Source: Cruorifilaria tuberocauda
Taxonomy: Eukaryota; Nematoda; Chromadorea; Rhabditida; Onchocercidae
Direction: 5' to 3'
DNA length: 15,991 nt
Assembly: GCA_013365365.1 (NCBI GenBank)
Contig: JABVXU010000895.1
Location: 1-15,991, forward strand
In this document: positions 1-9,745 of the stretch, piece by piece
How positions within the stretch are numbered: the first letter of the stretch is position 1
Layout: every line of letters begins with the position of its first letter
Position numbers and translations under genes: made by a program
The notes under the pieces: generated by a model
The model's database searches: none
Told to the model about the DNA's origin: nothing
What the model saw: the letters and a program-made list of their open reading frames with translations, nothing else

Positions 1-45
1 AAATGAAACCGATGAATCTCTTCGTGAACTTGTCCTGTACGTTTT
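1..45 (+). repeat. Left arm of a perfect inverted repeat (at least 45 bp)
   Basis: Bases 1-45 are the exact reverse complement of 728-772. Pairing stops at base 46 against 727 and no matching was seen inward. The outer limit is unknown because the window begins here, so the arm may be much longer. The spacer is 682 bp. Confidence 0.9.
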
Positions 46-577
46 ATATTCAAATTCACATTTATTTAAACATAAAGAAGCTTCTGTAAAATAGATTTCC
101 AATGAATTTGGATATTTCATAATTGAAAGCTGTGGTGCTATCGTCATAATTAAAATATTTGAGAAAGAAGACTTCTTTTGAATATTAGAAGATTCATTAA
201 TAGACTTACATACATAGAGCATATTCTTGTAGATATTAATCCTTGAGAGGTCAGATTCGGGCTGTACAATCATAAATGCTATTTGTCTTTCAGAGCTATA
301 ATATATTCATCATTCCTCTAACGAATCATAATCCTTCCAGTGTATTATTTATCTTTCACTAAAAATACTATTAAACATTAGATGGATTTATTTGACCAAC
401 TTTGTTTAATTCTTTCATTTATCATCAATCTATTGGTTTTTTTTACCTTATCATCTTATTAGTGATTCTTCACTTCCTCTCTCTCTCCCTCCTTTTATTT
501 TTCTTTTTTATAATTCCTTAGTTGAAACTACTTACCCGTTCGGATCACTTCATTGAAGAAGAGCTGCTGAAACATTG
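1..577 (-). CDS. Candidate minus-strand gene, first two exons, partial (runs off left edge)
   Basis: Exon 1 spans 577-536 and its ATG is at 575-573, two bases after an acceptor-like TATTTTACAG (ending at 578). It encodes MFQQLFFNEVIRT plus one base and ends at a perfect GTAAGT donor (535-530). A strong acceptor TATTTTACAG ends at 84; joining there (phase 1, intron 452 bp) gives exon 2 from 83 to base 1, open to the window edge and ending with KTYRTSSRRDSSVSF. The last 45 bases of exon 2 recur inverted at 728-772. I do not recognise the family, and 41 residues are too few for a domain call. In favour are two good splice signals around a short in-frame exon and the start right after an acceptor. 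Against it, T-rich DNA gives acceptor look-alikes often, and the opposite strand of exon 2 is also open (contains NETDESLRELVLYV). The model is inference. Confidence 0.35.
225..440 (+). repeat. Left member of an old inverted dispersed repeat
   Basis: This stretch resembles the reverse complement of 3640-3860 along its length with many substitutions and small gaps. The best shared words are TTTGACCAACTTTGTTT (left copy about 393-409) and an ATCATAAT-CTTCCA-TGTA block (left about 327-345). The plus strand here has several in-frame stops, so this copy looks decayed. It lies inside the proposed intron of the left-edge gene. Confidence 0.6.
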
Positions 578-590
578 CTGTAAAATATAA
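578..590 (-). promoter_or_regulatory. Possible trans-splice (SL) acceptor for the left-edge gene
   Basis: Read on the minus strand this is TTATATTTTACAG followed by CA and then ATG. An acceptor with no obvious upstream coding exon, two bases before a start codon, is the usual arrangement of spliced-leader addition in nematodes. The site is directly visible; its use is inferred. Confidence 0.3.
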
Positions 591-724
591 ATTATTAACA
601 AAAAAAATTTTATTTCTTTCTCCTCGGATCAATAGACAGCGCGAACGCTGCTTACTAGAGGTTATGAATTATTTAATCACTTTATATAACAAATCATTCT
701 AATTATTAAGCTTAATACGGAAAA

Positions 725-1143
725 ATGAAAACGTACAGGACAAGTTCACGAAGAGATTCATCGGTTTCATTTCCACTAGTCTCCATTGGTATCACCGGTA
801 TCTCAGGTTCTTCTTCCTCGTCATCTCGCAATGGGGCTCATCCTGCTTCATATGACTTATGTTTCAGTGTCATTTCCGTCACTTTCATTGAATTCCAACG
901 TTTGTGAATGTATCTGTTGAGATTCCGGCTCTTGAGATTCCAGTTCCTGTTCCTCATCCATTCTTCCTCATCCAATTTTCGCCATTCTCCTCTCCGCTTC
1001 CTCCAAGCGGATTCGGAGTACAAATTCAAACTGAGAAGATTAATCTTAAATTTGAGACTCCTTTTATAAGTCTTATTTCTTGCCATAATCGATTGATAAA
1101 AAAGAAAAATATTCATATATTTTTCATTTATATATTTCTGTAA
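725..1143. other. GC-richer block with coding potential on both strands; likely exon or decayed gene
   Basis: This block is clearly richer in G+C than its surroundings up to about 1030. On the plus strand an ATG at 725 opens 60 codons (Ser-rich, with a run of six Ser), ending at 907; a second plus frame is open from 892 to 1143. On the minus strand one frame is open from 1116 to 841, meets a single TGA at 838-840, and continues through an acidic stretch (DDEEEEPEIPVIP) to NETDESLRELVLYV. Another minus frame over about 1035-865 is Glu/Gln-rich with one TGA. A good minus-strand acceptor (ATTAATCTTCTCAG) lies at about 1032-1045. The acidic minus-strand reading looks most like a protein but would need a nonsense change and a frame change, so a decayed copy fits. 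If the plus strand is the real one, it would be an inverted copy of the left-edge gene. Strand and status are unresolved. Confidence 0.35.
728..772 (-). repeat. Right arm of the perfect inverted repeat
   Basis: Exact reverse complement of bases 1-45. It starts directly after an ATG (725-727), and the 45 bases are 15 codons, KTYRTSSRRDSSVSF, in the frame of that ATG. This is the same frame predicted for exon 2 of the left-edge minus-strand gene. Read on the other strand, both arms give NETDESLRELVLYV. Confidence 0.9.
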
Positions 1144-1554
1144 TAATCGCTTAATTTATTACTACGTAATAATAAATATTGTTTCATAGAATCCGAAAAT
1201 TTCTTTTCTACTTTCTATAAATTCCTGACATTCATGATTTTAATATTCTTACATTATAAGATCATTTCAGTTTTCGATCCAATATTTCTACCATTTTCTT
1301 CTCCAATTTACTATTAGCCGTATTAGGAAGTCGGCTATTTTAATTTTTCGAATACATAATTTCCCAAGCAGTATCTCAAGCACCATATCCTTCGCACATT
1401 TGTTCGCTCTTATTAGTTTTTGAAGTAGTAACGCGAAATTTGGAAACTGTTCTGCATGGATTGATCAGCATTCGCACCATAAATTAACAATCGATTTAGA
1501 AATTTAAGTCATCAGCAAGCGTTTAGAGGAAATTCGCACCTCCGGGTAGGACGT
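1144..1554. other. Intergenic, no gene seen
   Basis: AT-rich DNA with a few mixed-composition patches (about 1395-1480 and 1515-1555). No open frame with splice signals was found on either strand. A 6-bp inverted pair TAGCCG/CGGCTA lies at about 1316-1338 and is short enough to be chance. Confidence 0.5.
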
Positions 1555-2105
1555 TATTGAAGTTGACTGATATTTTGTTGGTAAGTCTTTGTATCGCTGG
1601 AAGCACTATTTGTTCTTCTTCCTTATCGTTGTCTTCGCTTTCTTAGTTCGTATCATACTTCCATTATAAGATGATCAATCCACCAAAGTGTAAAATTTGC
1701 TAATTTTTTCTCGGTGTTCTGTCGGCAGTTGTGTCCATGGGATTGGATTCTCTCGAAACATATTGATTTGAGAATTCGGCCATTCGCATCTGTTCCATGT
1801 GCGCGGCCACGCATTGCATGCAGTATGCATCGAGAACCTGATAATATAATATTCCATTATAAGGCCATTTGATTTCTTTGGTCATTCTGGCCACTCGGAT
1901 CCAGTCCACCAAAGTGTCGCATTAACTGATACGGTTGTTGGTAATCCTTTTGTAGCTATGTGCATGGGATTGCATCTTCTTGAATATGTTGAATTGAGAA
2001 TTTAACCATGCTCTTCTCTTCCATGTGACTGGTCTTGCGTCGCGAAAAATCCGCATCGAGTATCTGACCGCATAATATTACAGTTTTAATGATGAGTTGA
2101 GTTAC
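1555..2105. repeat. Degenerate tandem array, about three copies, possibly derived from coding sequence
   Basis: Three diverged copies lie head to tail: about 1555-1680 (shortened), 1680-1905 and 1905-2105. Shared landmarks are CCACCAAAGTGT at 1680 and 1907, CATGGGATTG at 1736 and 1963, TTCCATGTG at 1793 and 2019, GCATCGAG at 1827 and 2053, and an ACTGATA...GTTGGTAA block near 1566 and 1925. On the minus strand, copies 2 and 3 both read ILxxQxLDA...HME...FSxQ...P, and an AG precedes the LDA codons at the same place. On the plus strand copy 3 is also open for about 50 codons (includes HQSVALTDTVVGNPFVAMCM). One-base length differences between copies break either frame. I read it as relic or satellite-like DNA; no family was recognised. 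Confidence 0.55.
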
Positions 2106-3639
2106 TCCAATCAAAATTAATAATAATTCCAGGATCGATATTGTTATATCTTTAATAGGAGCTACTCCTGATGTAGCTAAAATCAGAAATCTTATTGAAT
2201 ACAAATGTAGTCTGAATATTCAACTGTTGCAAGGGAAGAAAGCGAAGAAACAGGAGAGGAAATAAAAAGAAACACGAAATGAATGCTAAAAAAAGGTTAT
2301 CCTATAAAAGATTGTTCAAATCAAAATTTAAATATTCCATGAAAACACGAAACCATAGTATGAATCGAATAATTCAACAATAAATTTAATCTTGACAACA
2401 TTTCTCCTCCAATTTTCTATAATTTAAATATTCCTGAAATTGACATTAATTCAAAATTCATAAATGAAATGCTTTATTTTTATATATTCAAGAACGCATG
2501 TAATTTTTATCACAAATCGAATATTCCAAAGCAATTAACTAACCGATTTTCATGAAAGCTTACTTCTATTACTTCTACTTACCTAATTTACCTTACTAAA
2601 CTCCTTACCTAACTCAAAGTTACTTACAGCTTAACAAACATTCATGAAACAACACATTTACTATCATTCATAAATATATATATTTCTAACAATGAATATA
2701 TATTTATCAGCTAATTCTGATTTTATAGCAATGACAGTAGACGAAAAATGCCAAATGTCTTTTAAATTTCAATCAATTTATTCATGGAAATTTCATGCAC
2801 ATGTCTTTTATATATGTATTTGTTGCATTTCCATACTGATAAAAAAAATTTCTTATCAGTAGATTTGTCAAGAAGTTTACTTATTGAATGCTATTTTGTT
2901 TGCATCATTTTTCTAACTTTTCATTTTTAATCCTTATTTTTAATTTAATTCATTTACCGCTTATCTTGTTTCATACTTTTTTCAAAATATCGCATATTTA
3001 CTTTTTGCACTCTTACTTATTTCGTAGTGTTTTTTTTATTTTACTTTTGCACTTTTTACTTTTAATTTTATGCGCTTTATGCTTCACTTATTGCATGCTT
3101 CTTTATAAGTTTTACTTTTTATCGCCTAGAAAAACATAGATATTGCATGTTAATCTTGATTTTTATACATGATAATGCATATTAATCCTTTATAACTGCA
3201 TGGAAAAATATTTTAATTTAAAAATTCTTGAGTCGTTCAAAATCAGTCAATTTTTCGTTTAGTGATAATCTCTTTATTTTCTATCAATCAATACGATCAG
3301 GATTAGCACTGAAATGGATTTCACTGCTGATCCTAATAGTAGTACTGATTTAAAAACCGTAGCAAGGTTCTCTTTTATAGTAATTGTCGCATTTTATTTT
3401 AAAATATTAAGAAGTTTTAGTTTTAATCCTTCAGGATCAAACTGAGCAAAAAGAATTTTATAGCAGTTTTTACGATTATCGGAATTCTTGCATTTCATCA
3501 TCTTCAAACACAAAAACCTTAGCAACCTTATTGTTAATCTATCAAATCTGAACAATAACTGAGATCTGTTGTCATCAAATAATCTTTCTTTCCATTTTAG
3601 GTTATTCGATCAGTAAAATCCTACTCGACTAAACTGCTT
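2106..3639. other. AT-rich intergenic DNA with T-rich tracts
   Basis: No gene seen. Around 2565-2630 there is a run of short CTTACCT-like words. From 2888 to 3139 a T-rich, low-complexity stretch with recurring TTTGCACT and TTACTTTT words leaves one frame open for 83 codons, which I attribute to composition. An 8-bp hairpin ACTGATAA/TTATCAGT lies at about 2835-2860 and an imperfect palindrome at 3298-3335. Confidence 0.5.
3298..3335. repeat. Imperfect 18-bp palindrome with 2-base centre
   Basis: The left arm 3298-3315 (ending GCACTGAAAT) pairs with 3318-3335 (starting ATTTCACTGC) at 16 of 18 positions around GG. No function is evident. Confidence 0.6.
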
Positions 3640-3860
3640 TGTATAATCAACGAGTGAAACCAGAGAATGAAACAAAGTTGGTCAAATGAAGAATCAGACC
3701 AGTCCAATTTTTTATTTAACATTTCTGGTGTCGGATATAGTACAATGGAAGAATTATGATTACTTAGGGGAATGATGAAATGAGTTAGTTCCGATGGACG
3801 ACGGCACTGATACAAAAGTCTGATTTCGATTTCCTGACCCCCGTATCTCTTCAATAAGAA
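3621..3860 (-). pseudogene. Open coding-like segment, right member of the inverted dispersed repeat
   Basis: Read on the minus strand, one frame stays open from about 3866 to a TAG at 3621-3623, roughly 80 codons, including RYGGQEIEIRLLYQCRRPSE, NSSIVLYPTPEMLNKK and SSFDQLCFILWF. The composition is less AT-biased than the flanks and the residue mix is protein-like. An acceptor-like CTAATTCCAG lies just upstream (minus strand, about 3864-3873). No ATG in frame starts it, so it would be an internal or terminal exon, or a remnant. Its plus-strand relative at 225-440 has the DQLC region recognisable but carries stops. I do not recognise a domain. An exon of a live gene and a decayed gene-family or transposon fragment are both possible. 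Confidence 0.35.
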
Positions 3861-3873
3861 TTCTGGAATTAGG

Positions 3874-4531
3874 AAGAGATGATGTTTTTTTGTAGTTTGT
3901 TAATTTCCAGTAGTTTCTATGGAAGAAAAATTCACTGATATTCACAATTTATATATTATGCAATTTTGCTTCTTGACGAAATGATTGAGATCAAGCGTGA
4001 TTTTCATATTTTCGCCTTTCTTAGAAAATGCTGTTTTATTCATTTTCACAAAATATTTAATATCCTTATGATTTTAGTTATAATAATATTTGTTAGGTTT
4101 GTCTTCTATCCTGAAAAAAATGTAACTGCAATTGCTTAAGATAAAAGAATAGTATTCACTAAAAGATAATCATATTTCAGAACAGTGATAAGTAAATGTT
4201 AGTGAAATGAATTATCAAGTATTAAATTAATTAACTGATTAATTCGTATTTTTGAAATGAAAATTAGCATAAACAATCTCTTCATCTCCTAAATTGCGTG
4301 AGAGAGTTATCATTGAGAATTGCTGATATCAGATCATTCATGTTTATCTTTGAGAACTTTGCATATTCGTTGTATTATATTGCATCAAAAATATGAAATT
4401 AAATAGATTTAATTATTGATGGATTTGATTGTTTGATAAATTTGTTTGGTAAATTTGATAATCAGTTTTCTTTTAATCAATGATTAATTTATCATTGATT
4501 TGATCAGCGAAATCGAACTGCAAGATCGGTG
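3874..4531. other. AT-rich intergenic, no gene seen
   Basis: Low-complexity AT-rich DNA without a convincing exon on either strand. There are TTTGATAA/TTGATGG-type direct words at 4410-4500. The only acceptor look-alike noted (ATATTTCAG, about 4170-4180) has no open frame behind it. Confidence 0.5.
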
Positions 4532-4620
4532 AAAGGGAAGTATCGATAAGTTGATAAGTTAAAAGGGAAGTATCGATAAGTTGATAAGTTAAAAGGAAAT
4601 TATCATCGATAAGTTGAGTT
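4532..4620. repeat. 30-bp tandem repeat, two exact copies plus a decayed third
   Basis: The unit contains AAGGGAAGTATCGATAAG followed by TTGATAAGTTA. Copies lie at about 4532-4561 and 4562-4591, with an altered copy (AAGGAAATTATCATCGATAA) to 4620. ATCGAT in each copy is a short palindrome. Confidence 0.85.
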
Positions 4621-4985
4621 ATCTAATAAAATACTACTCAATTAACTTCCGGTTTTCTTCTAACGTAACTTTTGTTACTTCTCAGTGAAAGGAAACGAAT
4701 GTCTTACCCCTTGATTCTTACATTTAAATATAAATTTTAATTTGAATTAATTTTAATTATTCAAATAAAATTAAAAATTTAATTACTAATATCTTTTTTA
4801 TTCAGGAATTTTTTTTTCGAATAACAAACTGTAAAATTTATACATCTTTTATAGTATACTTTTAAATAATATCTCAAAACTTGAATTATTTCCAACTTAA
4901 TCTCACTGTAGTTTTTTATTGCAGTTAAAGTTATTGATTTGTGATAAGATAACTTAGACATTATTAGTTGCCTAGCTACTACCAC

Positions 4986-5051
4986 AAGCTTAAGGTTGTT
5001 GAGGAGGAAAAAAAAATTTGTGAAGAATTTGAGCTGATTGAAGAAAATTAA
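4986..5051 (+). other. Weak candidate for a terminal coding exon
   Basis: One plus-strand frame reads KLKVVEEEKKICEEF then ELIEEN and stops at TAA 5049-5051. A poly(A) signal AATAAA follows at 5099-5104, 48 bases after the stop. Upstream, AG dinucleotides at about 4961 and 4975 could be acceptors but lack a good pyrimidine tract. No upstream exon was found that would join it, so chance in purine-rich DNA is a serious alternative. Confidence 0.15.
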
Positions 5052-5221
5052 ATTATGTTAGAGCAAAATTAGAGGCTAAAGATTTAAATTAGACATCCAA
5101 TAAAAAGTGATTTACAATATCAATCAAAGTTTGATGATTACAAATAGCAGGCTAATATCATGTAACATTTTGTCAATTAAAATGATTAAATTATATCAAA
5201 TAATTTCAAGATTATCTCAAT

Positions 5222-5372
5222 GTATTACTTCTCCCCCAGTACTTTTTAACTTTTATTATTTTTTAAAGTTATCGAAATTTCACTTCGGTTAAAAGAAAGT
5301 ATTACTTCACTTAGTACTTTAACTTTTATTGTGTCTTCAAAATTTTCGAAATTTCGCTTTGGATAAAAAAAA
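5222..5372. repeat. 77-bp tandem duplication, diverged
   Basis: Two copies begin GTATTACTTC at 5222 and 5299. Each contains TTTTTAACTTTTATT- or TTTAACTTTTATT-like words, then TCGAAATTTC-CTT-GG and AAAA. Differences are scattered substitutions and small gaps. Non-coding in all frames. Confidence 0.7.
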
Positions 5373-5700
5373 GTATCTTGAAAATTCAGTTAAAAGATAT
5401 ATTACGTAAACATATTTGTTTTACTTAAGTAACGATGTATAATAAATCATCTTCTTTTACTTTCATTTTCTCTTCACTTTCATTAATTGCATTTTACATT
5501 CTTAACTTTTTTAATAAGAAAAGAAAGAATTAGAGACGACGAAAATACTTTTTTGCAATAGTTATCAAATAAGAATTATTCAATCAACAAGGCTTTTTAT
5601 TTATTTATTATTTTTTCATCTTATTTGTTTAAATTGCAATAACAAGAAAAGAAAGACGAAAAACAGGTTCCTATTTAAATTTATTACAAAAATTCGCTCA
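5373..5700. other. AT-rich intergenic, nothing seen
   Basis: T-rich and A-rich runs alternate (TTTTACTTTC, AAAAGAAAGA). No open frame with splice signals and no repeat beyond simple AT-rich words. Confidence 0.5.
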
Positions 5701-6006
5701 TTTTTTATTTTGTTTTTCAAATTTTTATCAATTCAATGTTTAAAAATGAATATTTTATTTTTATTGTTATTGTTAGACCATTATTATGTAAACAAATAAG
5801 CTGATAACGATTCTTGAAATGCTTTGAAGGTTATTGTTTCTAATATTTCAAATGACGATTTTTTATTTTGTTTTTCAATTCAATGTTTAACAATGAATGA
5901 TTTTGTTTTTATTCTTATTGTTAGACCATTATTATGTGAACAAATAAGTCGATAACGATTCTTGAAATGCTTTGAAGATTATTGTTTCTAATATTTCAAA
6001 TGACGA
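5701..6006. repeat. Tandem duplication of about 150-158 bp
   Basis: Copy 1 is 5701-5858 and copy 2 is 5859-6006. Both start TTTTTTATTTTGTTTTTCAA and end TTTCAAATGACGA; AGACCATTATTATGT and AACGATTCTTGAAATGCTTT are shared. Copy 1 carries an 11-base insert (AATTTTTATCA) after the opening; the rest differs at only a few positions, which suggests a fairly recent event. Confidence 0.9.
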
Positions 6007-9000
6007 TTCTGATATCTGTAAATTCTAGCACGAGAAACAAAGTAGTGATATCTGTTAAAGAATGAGCAATAAAGAATATAATAGCAATAATATCTTTTCT
6101 CGAACTTTAAGTATGAATTGCCTTGCATCATTTATGAGACTAAGTTATTAAATATATATTAATTATTGTTTAATAATTAATTTGCTATTTGCTGTTATTG
6201 TTGTCTAGTTTAAAACATTTTCTTATTATTAATTCATGATTATCAAATGTATATTGATTTAGTATTTAACAGTTGACCTGTTATTATTATTTCAATCTTT
6301 GTCATCGTTATCGTTTTATTGTTTTACTTTTATTATTTAAATATATTATTATTAAAAACTATATATACTCATCCTTTCACGTATGTTAATCACGTATTTT
6401 CACGTAAATAATTTAAATAAAAATTTTTTAATTAAAATTTAAACAAATGATTTCTTGTTCATTTAAATTTGATATTCGATTATTCGATTATTCGATCTAC
6501 CAATGCCATATTTAAATTTTGCAAATGCTAGAAAACAAACTAGCAAACATTTTAAAAGTTTAATTCTGGAAAATTTAAAAACAATTGGGAATTGGTAAAA
6601 AAAAATTCAATTTCATGCATGTTAGTTTAATTTGTAAAATTTAAAAGTTAACGAAGAAGAAAAAACGGCTAATGAATTCCGGAAATTTAATTTTCTGTCT
6701 GGTTACAAAGCTAAATAATGCTTTGTAGCAAATTCATCATCCTTACGACTTATTTGCAAATCCTAATTGAAAATTCAACAAGGTTTTTTTTTTAGCTAAC
6801 ATTTTTGATAAGTTTCTCTCTTTTCCTTTCAGGATGATTAAATAGAGGAAATGAAGCAAGGAAAAAAAGAGAGGAAAATAAAAAACATTGAGGATCGATT
6901 TATAGTAAATGTTTTATTGGTTAATAATGTTCCTACTAAAGTTTTCCTATTTCACGAAGCCTTTTTTTTTTTGCTTTCTTCAATAACGAAACTTTTCCAT
7001 TCTTGGCCAATTCCTGGCTTATTTTTCTCTCAAAATATTAGTTATCCTAAAATTATAGAATTGTATCGAAACGATGTAAAGTATTCCTAATATTGTTTTG
7101 CTATAATTATGATAGAGAGAATGCAAGAAATGCATTAGAATCATGATTTATTATAAATATTAATATTAGTGAAAATAATAATACGCATTATTAATAAACA
7201 TCAAAAACAATGATTTTTTTATAATGAATTTTTTGAATTTCTTATAAAACTTTTTAAATAAATAAAATCAAATTTCTTTTTTACAAAAAAAAGAAGGAAA
7301 ATTTTAAAAATTTCGTAATTTTAACTTTTGTTAATTCACTATTTCCAAGTTTTATTTTATCCTTTTACAACTATACAATTATATAAAATAATATGAATAC
7401 AATTACTTAGTATTTATTAATTAATATTTAAATAATTAATTAATATTTAAGTAAATAATTATCAATTTCTATCTATCATTTTTTTTGTTTGCTGAAGAAT
7501 ATTTTTCGATAATTTTTATTTCATTTCCAACATAATTATCTTCTTTTTTTAAATATTTTTTGTTGAATTTTTATAAGTTAACTTTACTTATTGATCATTG
7601 AATTTTTCTCGAAATATTTATATATTTGTAATTTACACTTCTTATAAATTTCTCATGAGATATCCTTGCAATAAGTTGATAATAAAGTTTTGATTGCTAA
7701 TAATTTCGATGTTTTCGACAGATTTTGAAGAAGTTGATAGAATCTTCATGGATTCTAAACTTGTGATATATCATGAAAGTTATTACTACTAAGGTTGTCG
7801 TCTATTCAATGAATAGCAAATAAGATCTTATAAAAAGCATGAAATTATTTTTCTGGCTTCGTTTTAATAATCTTACCAGTATATTTAAATACCGTGTGAA
7901 TTTTATTATTACTTACCTTTAACTTTTAATTTACTTATTTCTAGCGTGTGTTAGAAATATTTCAAGTTTTTACCTCATTTAAAACGCTATAATTAATCTC
8001 ATGGAAAGATTGCTATTGTAGAAGCAAGCAAAGCATTCATTAATTAGTGTGATTTAAATCAATGGAAAACAAAATTACTTCATTACATTTAAGGCTTAAT
8101 TTTTATTTAAGGCTTAACGAGCATATTACCTATCATTTTACCTATATTGAATATTTGATAAATTCAAAAATCGATCAATTATTTTGGTTAAATTATTTTA
8201 GTTTAGATAAACTTTCTGTCTTTTTTTTCATCAAATTTAAAATTTTCGAAATAATTTCATAACTTACTTATTTAAAGAGATATAAAGTACTAACTTTGGC
8301 AATGTATGAAATATTTGCAAATTGTTAAGTCAATTTGAAAATTTTATTGGAATTCCTAGAAAACAATTCAGGAATGAGAGCGAATTGATGGGAACGGTAA
8401 AATAACCAATTTAATATGTCTTTTTTTCCCATTTAATATTTGAAATTATGTGAAAATTAGAATAAATGTGAAAATTGAAATTATCGTCCAAAGGTTTTTG
8501 TTCAACGATTTTCCTGATTCCATTTATTCGAATTGAAATGATTTCTTTTTTCAGGAAAATTTCCATGGATAATTTGTGCTTATGCACAAAAAAAAAAGAA
8601 ATCTTAAAAATTCTTGTTCAATTTTAAGCTTAGTAAAATAAAAATAATAAATTTAGGCTTAATAATAACTAATAGTAATAACTTAATAATAATAACTAAT
8701 AACTAATAATAAAGTAAAATTTTTTTTTAATAAATCATAATTGTCAAAAATTTAATTCAAATTTTAATCGTCACCAAAAAAATGTCACCGAAAATTGTTA
8801 CATATTTTAATGTTTCCTAGTAAATTTCAAATTTTCAAAAATTCTAAAAATTACCAAAAACGTTTTTCTTATTTCTGATTAAATTGAAAAAGCTAAAAAA
8901 ATTCTATTTGTACTAAAATAATTAATTTTAAGAAAAAGAAAATTAAATTTCTCCTTCAATGTTTCTTTCATTCTTTAATTTTTCAGACAATTTTTCGATT

Positions 9001-9745
9001 TCTCCTTCTATTGAAATTGAAGAAATTTTTCAAATTGAAATTGCTCAATAGAAAAAAGAAAAAATGATGTGAATTGGCAATGACGTATTCTTTGAAAAAG
9101 TAAATTCAACTTATTACATTTCCTTTTTAATAAATTTTATACTGCATTAATTGTTTACTTTATAGAAGAAATCAAATATTCTACCAATCAAATATTAATT
9201 AATTAATTATTATCAATCAAATTATTAATTAGTTATTAATAATTTTGATAATTTTTACTAAAGTTTAATTTTAATTTATTATTTTTTTTGTGAAAATTTT
9301 TATATTCTAAAACAATTTTTTAAAAATCAAATTCAAATTTATTTGCAGTGAAATGAATAAATACATATTTTTTAATTTTAAAATTTGCATATTTATCTGT
9401 TTCTTCAAATTCATTTTTTTTTTCCCATTCCTAAGATTAATCGCTATCTTATGTTTTTAATAAAATGGAAATATTGAAATTAAAATTACGATTCATCGTA
9501 AATCAATAACAATTTTATATTCCTATATTACTTTTTCAAACTTAAATGATTTTACTCTATTACAATTTTTACTAGCAATTTCGAATGATACAATTTTATT
9601 TTACTTTATTACTTTTCCAATTTTATTTTACTTCATTACTTTTTTTAAAAATGTTGCTGCAAGAAATTTGTGGAAAACACAAGAAACTATAGGTAGGCGT
9701 TGTTGGTTTGAAGTACACAAAACTTAGAGATATCTGAAAATTGAA
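6007..9745. other. Long gene-poor AT-rich stretch
   Basis: No gene could be supported. Minor items: a 9-bp repeat ATTCGATT-type at about 6474-6497; an acceptor-like TTTTCCTTTCAG ending at 6832 with an ATG at 6851 opening 79 codons that include a Phe run; AT palindromic words TTAATTAATATTTAA at about 7416-7450; an acceptor-like TTTCTTTTTTCAG ending at 8554 with an ATG at about 8565 opening only 20 codons; AATAATAACT words at 8640-8715; and a TTTTATTTTACTT-ATTAC duplication at about 9593-9640. Open frames of 60-80 codons here are no longer than chance allows at this base composition on six frames. Confidence 0.5.

Noticed and set aside
2888..3139. 83-codon Phe/Leu-rich frame
   Set aside because: T-rich low-complexity DNA; residue content follows from base composition and there are no splice signals.
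4779..4985. 68-codon minus-strand frame
   Set aside because: AT-rich, ends in a Lys/Asn-rich tail, no splice signal and no repeat partner.
8062..8262. 66-codon frame starting at an ATG
   Set aside because: Length is within chance for 16 kb of six frames at this A+T content; no acceptor before it and no protein-like pattern.
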